A stretch of DNA of 24,939 nt. Source: a virus. The stretch's first letter is position 1; each line of letters opens with the position of its first letter. The stretch covers positions 1-24,939 of the IMG/VR virus record IMGVR_UViG_3300008107_000366. The stretch is one strand, 5' to 3'. The notes beneath the pieces were generated by a model, which saw nothing but the letters and a program-made list of their open reading frames with translations, made no database searches and was not told where the DNA came from. The translations under genes were made by a program, and so were the position numbers. This document shows, piece after piece, positions 1-4,725 of the stretch.

Positions 1-362
1 GACATCATTTGCAGGAAGGTGCGATCGGCCTCGGGCATGTCAGCGCAGACAAACTTGATCTGGCTGTTGAGCAGGGTGCTGATGAACTGAACGTCGCGTG
101 CCAGGCGATCGAGCTTGGCGACCACCAGGGTGGCTTTCTGCTTTCGTGCAAGATCAAGGGCAGCTTTGAGCATTGGACGCTCATGCAGCTTCTTGCGGGT
201 GCCTGATTCGATCTCGGTGAACTCGCCGATCACTGACCAGCGACCGCCATTGAGAAACGTGGTGACCAGCTCGCGTTGAGCGTCTAAGCCAAGGCCTGAT
301 GCGCCCTGCTTGTCAGTGCTGACGCGGTAGTAAGCGACGAACTTGCCATTGTGGGGTGCCAT
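1..362 (-). CDS. Serine recombinase (resolvase/invertase family), N-terminal part, cut by window edge
   Basis: Translating the minus strand from the ATG at 362-360 gives about 120 residues that run off the window. Near the N-terminus is YYRVSTDKQGASGLGLDAQ, the hallmark of the serine recombinase catalytic domain: the Ser in RVST is the nucleophile that attacks DNA. The later AKLDRLARD segment (about residues 82-90) supplies the conserved Arg residues. A strong Shine-Dalgarno (AGGAGG) lies 4-5 bases before the ATG. The family includes phage integrases, DNA invertases and resolvases. The C-terminal part that would separate a small invertase (about 190 aa) from a large integrase (450 aa or more) is missing, so the role is open: prophage integration, or inversion of a tail-fibre segment. 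The gene diverges from the early operon. The family call is firm; the role is not. Confidence 0.93.
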   Translation of the reverse strand, partial: MAPHNGKFVAYYRVSTDKQGASGLGLDAQRELVTTFLNGGRWSVIGEFTEIESGTRKKLHERPMLKAALDLARKQKATLVVAKLDRLARDVQFISTLLNSQIKFVCADMPEADRTFLQMM

Positions 363-409
363 GCTGTCCTCCTGTCCATCGGTAGGGTGCTGCGGGATGC
401 AGTAAGCGC

Positions 410-438
410 ATTTTGCATATATCTCGGAGCTATGTCAA
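410..438 (-). promoter_or_regulatory. Candidate sigma70 promoter for the serine recombinase
   Basis: On the minus strand there is a perfect -35 TTGACA (438-433), a 17-base spacer and a -10-like CAAAAT (415-410, four of six consensus matches). The predicted transcript would start near 403, leaving a short leader before the recombinase ATG at 362. Seen by eye only; no transcript data. Confidence 0.5.
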
Positions 439-473
439 CAATCCAAACGTCGCCTTTGTGTTTCGTTATCTAT

Positions 474-512
474 TTGACACCAATGGCATCTTTTGGTTTT
501 TGGATATATATT
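474..512 (+). promoter_or_regulatory. Candidate rightward early promoter region
   Basis: The 363-539 gap separates divergent genes. On the + strand there is TTGACA at 474-479 with no good -10 at the right distance. ATGGCA at 483-488 followed after 18 bases by TATATT (507-512) is a better overall fit. Either could drive the early operon starting at 540. The stretch is visibly AT-richer than the genes around it, as expected of a control region. Which pair is used is uncertain. Confidence 0.3.
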
Positions 513-539
513 CCCGCAATCGACCCGTTTGGAGTTTGT

Positions 540-728
540 ATGGACAAAAACTACAAGATGTTTCTCATGCGCATGCGCCCCGAGGTGCGTCGCCTGCTCG
601 ACCAGGCTGCTGATGAGCAGCGCCGCAGCCGCACCAGCATCCTCGAGGAGCTCATTGTCGAGGCGTATGGCAAGCGCTACGAAGGCGCTGATGCCCGTCT
701 AAAGCGCCTGCTGGGTGAACCTGCGTGA
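540..728 (+). CDS. Ribbon-helix-helix (Arc-like) DNA-binding protein
   Basis: This 62-aa protein starts at the ATG at 540, with GGAG at 531-534 as ribosome binding site; the longer upstream reading frame has no matching signal. A short strand (residues 5-13, FLMRMRPEV) is followed by two helices (about 14-28 and 31-46) with the RRSRTSILEEL turn, the pattern of Arc/MetJ-type repressors, which act as dimers placing a beta-ribbon in the major groove. The size is typical of phage Arc proteins (about 50-60 aa). It is the first gene of the rightward operon and faces the divergent recombinase, so it may control one or both promoters in the gap; that is inference. The stop overlaps the next gene's GTG start. 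Confidence 0.75.
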   Translation: MDKNYKMFLMRMRPEVRRLLDQAADEQRRSRTSILEELIVEAYGKRYEGADARLKRLLGEPA

Positions 729-1045
729 ACGGTCGCGGCAAGCGTGCTAAGGGCGCAGCTGGTGAGCGTGAGCTCGCTGCCCTCCTCTCTGAGCACCTGG
801 GCTTTGTGGTCAAGCGCAACTTGGGCCAGGCCCGCGACGGTGCTGACGATCTGACGGTGCAGCAGTTCCGAATCGAAGTGAAACGACAAGAACGACTACA
901 GGTGGACAAATGGAGCGAGCAGGTCGAGAGCTGCGCCCAGCCAGGCGAGGTGCCGGTGCTGGCGTACCGCAGGAATGGTCAGCCCTGGCGTGTTTGCCTG
1001 CGGCTGGAGGACTTCATACCGATGATGCGCGACCAGCTCAAATGA
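725..1045 (+). CDS. PD-(D/E)xK nuclease-like protein (Holliday-junction-resolvase type)
   Basis: This 106-aa product uses a GTG start overlapping the previous stop as GTGA. Its layout fits small archaeal/phage Hjc-like nucleases: a Gly-Glu-Arg-Glu helix (residues 13-16) gives the first acidic residue, GQARDGADD (34-42) gives the metal-binding Asp, and IEVKRQE (50-56) gives the Glu-x-Lys core. A WSEQVESCA helix and VLAYRRNGQPWRV follow, a pattern I associate with phage-encoded resolvase-like endonucleases. The likely job is cleaving branched or recombining DNA during replication or packaging; substrate choice is inference. It sits in the early operon with putative regulators and the replication gene. 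All the expected catalytic residues appear present. Confidence 0.7.
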   Translation: MNGRGKRAKGAAGERELAALLSEHLGFVVKRNLGQARDGADDLTVQQFRIEVKRQERLQVDKWSEQVESCAQPGEVPVLAYRRNGQPWRVCLRLEDFIPMMRDQLK

Positions 1046-1377
1046 GCTGGGAGTGGATCGTCAAGCAGCTCCAGGGTGAGCGAGCTCTGATCCCAAAGCA
1101 AGGCGGCAGGCTGGTGATCAACATCGGCATGAACGGTCGGACGACCAAGCCGGTGCGCAATGAGTTACGAGAGTTAATCGTTGAGATCCTCGAGGAGTCA
1201 GGCGAGCTCAGTACGCAGGAGCTCTACGACGAGGTTTCGGCTGCAGGCATGGAGCTCACCCGCGAGTCTGTGTACTCGGTCTGCAGAAAGATGGCGGCGA
1301 AGGGTCAGCTGGAGATGCGCAGCGTGCCAAGGCCGGATCAGTTTGGGAAAGGATTGAGTCTATGGAAAACGAAATGA
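1042..1377 (+). CDS. Hypothetical winged-helix-like protein
   Basis: This 111-aa product starts at ATG 1042, overlapping the previous stop as ATGA, so translation is probably coupled. I do not recognise a named family. Residues about 40-100 look like a winged-helix DNA-binding fold: a first helix (LRELIVEILEES), then LSTQELYDEV, and LTRESVYSVCRKMAAKGQLEM with a likely recognition helix and wing. Comparable small wHTH proteins in phage early operons are often regulators of unknown target. The N-terminus (MSWEWIVKQLQGE) is amphipathic. Role not assigned. Confidence 0.6.
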   Translation: MSWEWIVKQLQGERALIPKQGGRLVINIGMNGRTTKPVRNELRELIVEILEESGELSTQELYDEVSAAGMELTRESVYSVCRKMAAKGQLEMRSVPRPDQFGKGLSLWKTK

Positions 1378-1574
1378 ACTGGCCGCCTCGCTTTTGCACC
1401 AGCTGCCAGGTGATGCGAACTGTGGAAGGAGGCGTATGGGTCAAGATCGAACGAGGCAAGCGGCAGCGCTGGGTGTGCCAGTGGTGCATGGCCAAGCGGG
1501 GTGCTACAGCTGCAGGCACAGCGCCGGCCACGCAGAAGGCCTCTGGTGCCAATTGTGGGATTGTGAGTCGTTAG
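1362..1574 (+). CDS. Small zinc-ribbon-like protein
   Basis: This 70-aa product has two CxxC pairs, C12-C15 (CTSC) and C39-C42 (CQWC), spaced like a treble-clef or zinc-ribbon finger, with a basic patch between (KIERGKRQR). The ATG at 1362 has a good AAAGGA ribosome binding site at 1348-1353. An in-frame ATG at 1374 overlaps the previous stop as ATGA and is the alternative start, losing four residues without touching the cysteines. The tail is Ala/Thr/Gly-rich and probably disordered. The likely role is binding nucleic acid or a protein partner; nothing more specific is visible. Confidence 0.6.
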   Translation: MENEMNWPPRFCTSCQVMRTVEGGVWVKIERGKRQRWVCQWCMAKRGATAAGTAPATQKASGANCGIVSR

Positions 1575-1583
1575 GGGATTGTC

Positions 1584-1784
1584 ATGAGTACGAATACGAG
1601 CCTGGTACAGATGCCGGCGAACGATAAGAAGAAGACCAAGCCGACCGCGCAGATCCAGCCATCGGTGTGGAACCCTGAGTGGAAGTACACGCCGGCAGAG
1701 AAGACCGATCTGGCCAAGAAGTTTCGCCGCATCCAGCGCGAGCTCAAGGCCGAGGCCGAGAAGAAGGTGCGCAGGATTAAGTGA
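1584..1784 (+). CDS. Hypothetical small lysine-rich protein
   Basis: This 66-aa product has AGGGGA about 6-10 bases before its ATG as ribosome binding site. The sequence is rich in Lys, Ala, Glu and Arg. The first half (to about residue 30) looks disordered, and residues 36-66 (from YTPAEKTDLAKKFRRI on) look like one long charged helix. The stop overlaps the GTG start of the next gene (GTGA). No family recognised; position in the early operon is the only functional hint. Confidence 0.55.
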   Translation: MSTNTSLVQMPANDKKKTKPTAQIQPSVWNPEWKYTPAEKTDLAKKFRRIQRELKAEAEKKVRRIK

Positions 1785-2050
1785 ATGCCCATTGTCCAAT
1801 ATGCAATCGGGAGCATTGGCAACCGCGCACGGTCGAGCTCAACGGTACCCAGGTCTGCACGCACAGCGAGGCCTGGCGATTTGAATGCGAGGTCAGGTGG
1901 GCTCTGAAGCTGCCTGACAAAGCTAGGAAGCCGCGCATTAGCAAGCTGGACTACCTGATGGGTGTCGAGCAGCAGCGTGGCACAGAAGAGCGCACAAAGC
2001 TGCGCAACGAGATGGTGAGGAGGTACACAAGTGGAAAAGCCAAGAGTTAA
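1781..2050 (+). CDS. Small Cys/His protein of phage early region, zinc-binding-like
   Basis: This 89-aa product starts with GTG overlapping the previous TGA. CPIC (residues 5-8) is followed by C26, H28 and C36 in VCTHSEAWRFECEVRW. This pattern is a plausible zinc site and resembles short phage/prophage proteins of unknown function with a Trp-Arg-x-x-Cys-Glu core (possibly the DUF7696 type; family number recalled, not checked). The C-terminal half contains YLMGVEQQRG and is helical and charged. It overlaps the start of the XRE-like gene by 20 bases, as expected in a compact phage operon. Confidence 0.6.
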   Translation: MNAHCPICNREHWQPRTVELNGTQVCTHSEAWRFECEVRWALKLPDKARKPRISKLDYLMGVEQQRGTEERTKLRNEMVRRYTSGKAKS

Positions 2051-2243
2051 ACACAAGCTGCTGGACGCCCTGATGAAGGAGCTGTCAGCCAGGAACGATG
2101 CAGACATCAGCCGGCTGATGCGTTGGCCACAAGGGTATGTAAGCAAGGTGCGGCATGGTCATGCACCGATCACGCCCAACCGCATCCTCGAGATCCACGA
2201 CGCGCTGGGCTGGTCGGTCAAGCGCATCAAGGGGCTGTTATGA
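2031..2243 (+). CDS. XRE/Cro-like helix-turn-helix protein
   Basis: This 70-aa product has a GTG start at 2031 and a GAGGAGG-type ribosome binding site near 2017-2023, inside the previous gene. Residues about 8-60 form a compact helical domain: DALMKELSARNDADISRLM, then GYVSKVRHGHAPITPNRIL, where YVSKVRHG is the usual recognition-helix region, followed by IHDALGWSVKRIKGLL. Such single-domain XRE proteins are typically phage repressors or Cro-like regulators. Two operator-like dyads lie about 100 bases downstream (2349-2379); binding to them is an attractive but untested idea. The stop overlaps the next ATG (ATGA). Confidence 0.65.
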   Translation: MEKPRVKHKLLDALMKELSARNDADISRLMRWPQGYVSKVRHGHAPITPNRILEIHDALGWSVKRIKGLL

Positions 2244-2344
2244 CGTACATGTTTGCAGCCATGTTTCTGTTTGGTGCTGGTGCCGCGGTGCTGGTGATTG
2301 CGATTGCGCTTTGGGTCTCACTGCTGACGGATGATGAGACATGA
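2240..2344 (+). CDS. Small single-span membrane peptide
   Basis: This 34-aa product starts with an ATG overlapping the previous stop (ATGA). Residues 4-29 are a continuous hydrophobic segment rich in Ala, Leu, Val and Phe (FAAMFLFGAGAAVLVIAIAL), ending in the acidic tail TDDET. One transmembrane helix with the C-terminus probably cytoplasmic fits. The stop in turn overlaps another ATGA. Small phage membrane peptides of this kind can be holin-like, exclusion factors or assembly aids; nothing here decides between them, and there is no endolysin beside it. Confidence 0.5.
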   Translation: MTYMFAAMFLFGAGAAVLVIAIALWVSLLTDDET

Positions 2345-2412
2345 AAAACCGTATAAGGAATTCGGAAAACCGTATACGGATTTCTGACGCTTGGAGCCAG
2401 GCAAAACAATGA
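2341..2412 (+). CDS. Possible 23-codon mini-ORF carrying the dyad repeats
   Basis: An ATG at 2341 overlaps the previous TGA, and the TGA of this frame (2410-2412) overlaps the ATG of the next gene, so the mini-ORF fits exactly between its neighbours with ATGA joints on both sides. The 23-aa product repeats a heptad (NRIRNSE, NRIRISD) because the DNA carries a 21-bp repeat. It may be translated as a coupling leader for the initiator, or be a by-product of the DNA repeats. Not recognised. Confidence 0.3.
   Translation: MKNRIRNSENRIRISDAWSQAKQ
2345..2379 (+). repeat. Two 21-bp-spaced operator/iteron-like dyads
   Basis: AAAACCGTATA occurs at 2345-2355 and 2366-2376, exactly 21 bp apart. The second copy contains a perfect 10-bp palindrome, CCGTATACGG (2370-2379); the first has one changed base, CCGTATAAGG (2349-2358). 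Two helical turns between centres puts both sites on one face of the DNA, as for cooperative binding by a dimeric regulator or initiator. They lie immediately before the replication gene. Confidence 0.55.
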
Positions 2413-3320
2413 GCGCCCTGCCTGACAACATCGTGGAATTCAAGCTGCCAAAGAAGCCCAAGGTCAGGGAGAAGGAGCCTGCACCAGATCAGCGCCGTGC
2501 CTGCATTGTTCCGATCCGAGCAGTCAGCGACAGGAAGCTCCACGAAGCCGGCCTACGCCTGCTGATGGCGATCTGCAGCTACACCAACAGAGCAGGCATC
2601 ACCTGGGTTGGAGGCGCAAAGCTGGCGTCAGACTTGGGCATTAGCAAGCAGGCAGTCAGCAAGCAATTCAAGAGCCTGGTTGAGCTGGGCTACATCGAGG
2701 TCATGCGCAAGGGCTGGAAAGGACACGGGAACCAGACCATGCGCGTCATCTTTGATGAAAGCATCGATGCCGAGACAGCGATCGCAGTCACCAGCAGCAT
2801 CGAGGACACCAGGCCACCTTACATCAAGGAGAAGCAACAAATGCAAGCAGATAACACCATCGATCCCGAAGGACTCAAGCGCATCCAAGACATGATCAAG
2901 GGTGTTGTCAAACCAATGACCCAACCACCAAAGGAGTACGTCATGCCCAAGTCAGGAGACACCGTAACCGTTGCCAAGATGAAGAAAGAAATAGCTGCAG
3001 CTAAGGCAAGAAGAGAGAAGCATAGTCAACCCCTAGAGGTTGACAATGTAGAGGGCTCTCATAGTCAACCTAATAGTCAACCTACTGAGGTTGACCCAAA
3101 CGAGAAAGAACGAGTACTTATAGATATATACATAAAAGGTTTAGATAAAGAGTTAAAGAAGTACTTAGTAGATCTAACCGAATTAGAACTAAGGTCAACC
3201 TTGTCGCAATTGCAAGCGCGTTGCCAAGCTGATGGCGTGGGCATGCCGACCAACGAAGCGCTGGTCGAGGCCATCTTGGTGCTGCATGCGGACAACCTGA
3301 TCAACACGCATGCCGTTTAA
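2409..3320 (+). CDS. Replication initiator-like protein (O-like, winged helix) with internal origin
   Basis: This 303-aa product starts at ATG 2409, overlapping the mini-ORF stop, with CAGG/GGAG upstream. After a Lys/Pro-rich tail, residues about 32-115 form a winged-helix domain: RLLMAICSYTN, the HTH at about 72-96 (LASDLGISKQAVSKQFKSLV) and a YIEVMRKGWKGHGN wing. This is the kind of N-terminal DNA-binding domain found in phage replication initiators (lambda O, RepO/DnaT-like). Residues 120-235 are low-complexity linker, encoded partly by the repeat cluster at 3021-3095. Residues 235-303 form a compact helical C-terminal domain that could contact a helicase or its loader. No ATPase, primase or polymerase motif is present, so the protein probably opens an origin and recruits host replication proteins. 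The lambda-O-like layout is my main argument; sequence homology is not established. Confidence 0.6.
   Translation: MSALPDNIVEFKLPKKPKVREKEPAPDQRRACIVPIRAVSDRKLHEAGLRLLMAICSYTNRAGITWVGGAKLASDLGISKQAVSKQFKSLVELGYIEVMRKGWKGHGNQTMRVIFDESIDAETAIAVTSSIEDTRPPYIKEKQQMQADNTIDPEGLKRIQDMIKGVVKPMTQPPKEYVMPKSGDTVTVAKMKKEIAAAKARREKHSQPLEVDNVEGSHSQPNSQPTEVDPNEKERVLIDIYIKGLDKELKKYLVDLTELELRSTLSQLQARCQADGVGMPTNEALVEAILVLHADNLINTHAV
3021..3095 (+). repeat. Iteron-like cluster of GTCAACC/GGTTGAC inside the initiator gene
   Basis: CATAGTCAACC is at 3021-3031 and 3060-3070, and ATAGTCAACC again at 3073-3082. The inverted form GAGGTTGAC is at 3036-3044 and 3087-3095. Two pairs form dyads of identical geometry: 7-bp arms with a 6-base centre at 3025-3044 and 3076-3095. 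The first is a 20-bp palindrome with only one mismatched pair. A further GTCAACC stands alone at 3194-3200. This resembles the O-binding iterons in lambda gene O. Confidence 0.7.
3105..3192. other. AT-rich segment next to the iterons, candidate DNA-unwinding element
   Basis: Positions 3121-3180 contain only 16 G/C out of 60 bases, in a window that is otherwise clearly GC-rich. The purine-rich + strand has runs such as TATAGATATATACATAAAA. It lies directly downstream of the repeat cluster and is flanked on the far side by one more GTCAACC (3194). Iterons plus an adjacent AT-rich tract is the standard arrangement of theta-type origins. It is still coding (residues about 233-261 of the initiator). 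Confidence 0.6.
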
Positions 3321-3480
3321 ACGCGTCAGAAGGTACCCACAAGGCGCGATCATGGGTCGGGTGATAGGCAGACATGGGTGGACAGGGAAAACGGCTCAGA
3401 TCGCCTGTAATCCGAGGTTGTACAAAACCCATACGTTCGTCTGCGTGTTGGACGTGTCCAGCAGGCAGGGGGTGCGCTGA
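3310..3480 (+). CDS. Possible small basic protein downstream of the initiator
   Basis: An ATG at 3310 overlaps the end of the initiator gene by 11 bases and opens a 56-aa frame ending at the TGA 3478-3480. The product is basic and contains VRRYPQGAIMGRVIGR near its start, then ACNPRLYKTHTFVCVLDVSS. The residue mix looks protein-like and the overlap style matches its neighbours. No good ribosome binding site is seen beyond possible coupling. I do not recognise it. Confidence 0.4.
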   Translation: MPFKRVRRYPQGAIMGRVIGRHGWTGKTAQIACNPRLYKTHTFVCVLDVSSRQGVR

Positions 3481-3650
3481 CGTGTCCTGCTCAAGCCGGC
3501 ACCAGGGCGCACTGGCTGCAGGTCGATTCGGAAAGCTGGCGGTGGGCAGTCTGTTGTCAGAAAGGCACCCTTTGCCCCCTCCCCCACACGGTGCGTTGGC
3601 GGGTGCCTCCCTCAATTTTTCCCCCGTTTTTCCTTACACGGGTCTTTTGA
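3477..3650 (+). CDS. Doubtful small Cys/Trp-rich frame with CTG start
   Basis: In the frame following the 56-aa ORF, a CTG at 3477 overlaps that ORF's TGA (CTGA), echoing the ATGA/GTGA/TTGA joints elsewhere, with AGGGGG at 3467-3472 as a possible ribosome binding site. The 57-aa product has AHWLQVDSESWRWAVCCQKG, which looks protein-like, but its end is encoded by pyrimidine-rich DNA and looks non-coding. It could equally be reached by frameshifting from the upstream ORF, or not be translated at all. Confidence 0.2.
   Translation: MTCPAQAGTRAHWLQVDSESWRWAVCCQKGTLCPLPHTVRWRVPPSIFPPFFLTRVF
3623..3648 (+). terminator. Weak terminator-like hairpin before the packaging operon
   Basis: CCCGT (3623-3627) can pair with ACGGG (3638-3642) around a 10-base loop, followed by TCTTTT. 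The stem is only five pairs and the T-run is broken, so this is a weak candidate. It would separate the early operon from the packaging genes. The surrounding 3540-3660 stretch is rich in C and T runs and holds no clear promoter that I can see. Confidence 0.25.
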
Positions 3651-3674
3651 TGTTTTTACAACAAGGAGTATGTG

Positions 3675-3935
3675 ATGGCTTATGAGATGAGACCGGGTAG
3701 TGGTTCGCTGTTCAAGAACGACAAGAAGACAACGGATAAGCACCCGAGCCTGAAGGGTAAGGTGATGCTGCCTGATGGCACGACGCATTGGGTGTCTGGG
3801 TGGACGAAGAAGACGCAGGCGGGTGAGACCTGGATCTCGTTGCAGATCGGCGAGATGGTCGGTGGTGATGCGCATGGCCAGGCCAAGGCCAATGGCTACC
3901 AGCCGCAGTCTGCTGACTCTGATATTCCGTTCTGA
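3675..3935 (+). CDS. Short SSB-like protein with DIPF C-terminal tip
   Basis: This 86-aa product starts at ATG 3675 with AAGGAG at 3663-3668; an adjacent GTG at 3672 is the alternative. Residues 10-57 read as short beta strands (SGSLFKND, SLKGKVMLPDGTTHWVSGWT, ETWISLQIGEMV), compatible with a small beta-barrel. The C-terminus is acidic and ends Asp-Ser-Asp-Ile-Pro-Phe, the tip by which bacterial SSB proteins recruit replication and repair partners. Normal SSB is about 170 aa, so this would be a minimal version; a DUF736-like protein is the other possibility. It opens the packaging operon and its stop overlaps the terS ATG (TGATG). The tail is clear; the DNA-binding function is inferred. Confidence 0.55.
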   Translation: MAYEMRPGSGSLFKNDKKTTDKHPSLKGKVMLPDGTTHWVSGWTKKTQAGETWISLQIGEMVGGDAHGQAKANGYQPQSADSDIPF

Positions 3936-4354
3936 TGGCCGGCAAGAAGCAATCCTCGGTGGTGCCGCCTCTGACCAACTGGGGCGGGGTGCGGTCTGTC
4001 CAGCGGCGTCTGGAGCGGTCGAACACCCTGATCCAGAACCGGGAGGCTGTCAGCTATGCCCTGCTCTGCATGGCTAATACCAAGATCACCGACATCATGA
4101 CCTGGGATGAGGACGGCAACGTCAAGGTCAAGGCGGCTCACCAGATCCCAGAGCACGCGCTGCAGGCCATCAAGAAGGTCTCGGTCAGGACTGACAAAGA
4201 TGGCAACAGCTTCCTCGACATCGAACTCTACGATAAGGTTGGTGTTTTGCGGTTGCTGGCCAAGGCGTCTGGCTTGCTGGACAACCCTGACGAGAATGAC
4301 AAGCCGTCTGTGATCGATGTGAACGTGGTGGCGCCACCATCGGGGGAGCAATGA
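3935..4354 (+). CDS. terS: Terminase small subunit-like protein
   Basis: This 139-aa product overlaps the preceding stop by one base. The C-terminal half carries the stretch ALQAIKKVSVRTDKDGNSFL followed by DIELYDKVGVLRLLAKASGL. This 'K-x-R...D...ElyDK..aL..Lak..Gl' pattern is common at the end of phage small terminases of the Terminase_2 kind. The usual N-terminal HTH is not obvious: residues 18-60 are helical (RSVQRRLERSNTLIQ, AVSYALLCMANTKITD) and may do the same job. TerS would recognise the packaging site and present DNA to TerL. The position just ahead of terL supports the call; an unrelated helical protein is less likely. Confidence 0.7.
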   Translation: MAGKKQSSVVPPLTNWGGVRSVQRRLERSNTLIQNREAVSYALLCMANTKITDIMTWDEDGNVKVKAAHQIPEHALQAIKKVSVRTDKDGNSFLDIELYDKVGVLRLLAKASGLLDNPDENDKPSVIDVNVVAPPSGEQ

Positions 4355-4710
4355 AAAAGATCTTTCTGCTGCTGTGTTTGGTTACCTGCTCTGCCAGTGC
4401 TGGGGTGCGTTTGGACGAAAGCAAAACCGCTCAAGATGCTTACCGCACCTGGCGTGATGAGCGTGGCTTAGATTTTGTGCTGTCTAACGAAAAGCCATTT
4501 ATCTGCGCTGGCTTAGAACGCATATACATATTAAATCCGAAAGGAACAACCGAATATGGTTGTTGGATGAAGATACGAAATGAGCTGCACATCAATTACA
4601 TCAGCAATCGGGGTGTGGTTGAAAATCTTGTCTTGGATGCCACTAAATTTGAACGCCAATTAAACGCCGTTGGGCAGCCAGCTCCAGTGCGCAACCTACC
4701 GCTTAAATGA
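4351..4710 (+). CDS. Secreted/periplasmic accessory protein between terS and terL
   Basis: This 119-aa product starts with an ATG overlapping the terS stop. It begins MKKIFLLLCLVTCSASAGV: a Lys-Lys start, a hydrophobic core and an Ala-Ser-Ala cleavage site give a convincing signal peptide, with the mature protein from about residue 18. A lipoprotein is less likely because the residue before Cys13 is Thr. The mature part has two cysteines (52 and 71), suitable for a disulfide in the periplasm. The central part is visibly AT-richer than the flanking terminase genes. A signal-peptide gene here is neither packaging nor structural, so it looks like a 'moron', perhaps acting in superinfection exclusion or another envelope change during infection. 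Not recognised as a family. Confidence 0.7.
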   Translation: MKKIFLLLCLVTCSASAGVRLDESKTAQDAYRTWRDERGLDFVLSNEKPFICAGLERIYILNPKGTTEYGCWMKIRNELHINYISNRGVVENLVLDATKFERQLNAVGQPAPVRNLPLK

Positions 4711-4725
4711 GCCTCTGGAGGAAAC

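Noticed and set aside
9-206. 65-codon + strand frame at the left edge
   Set aside because: It lies antisense to the clearly recognisable serine recombinase.
2240-2344. Holin
   Set aside because: A single-span peptide is present, but there is no endolysin or spanin nearby, so the label would be a guess.
3021-3095. CRISPR array
   Set aside because: The repeats are only 7-11 bases, occur in both orientations and have no regular spacers; they fit protein-binding iterons instead.
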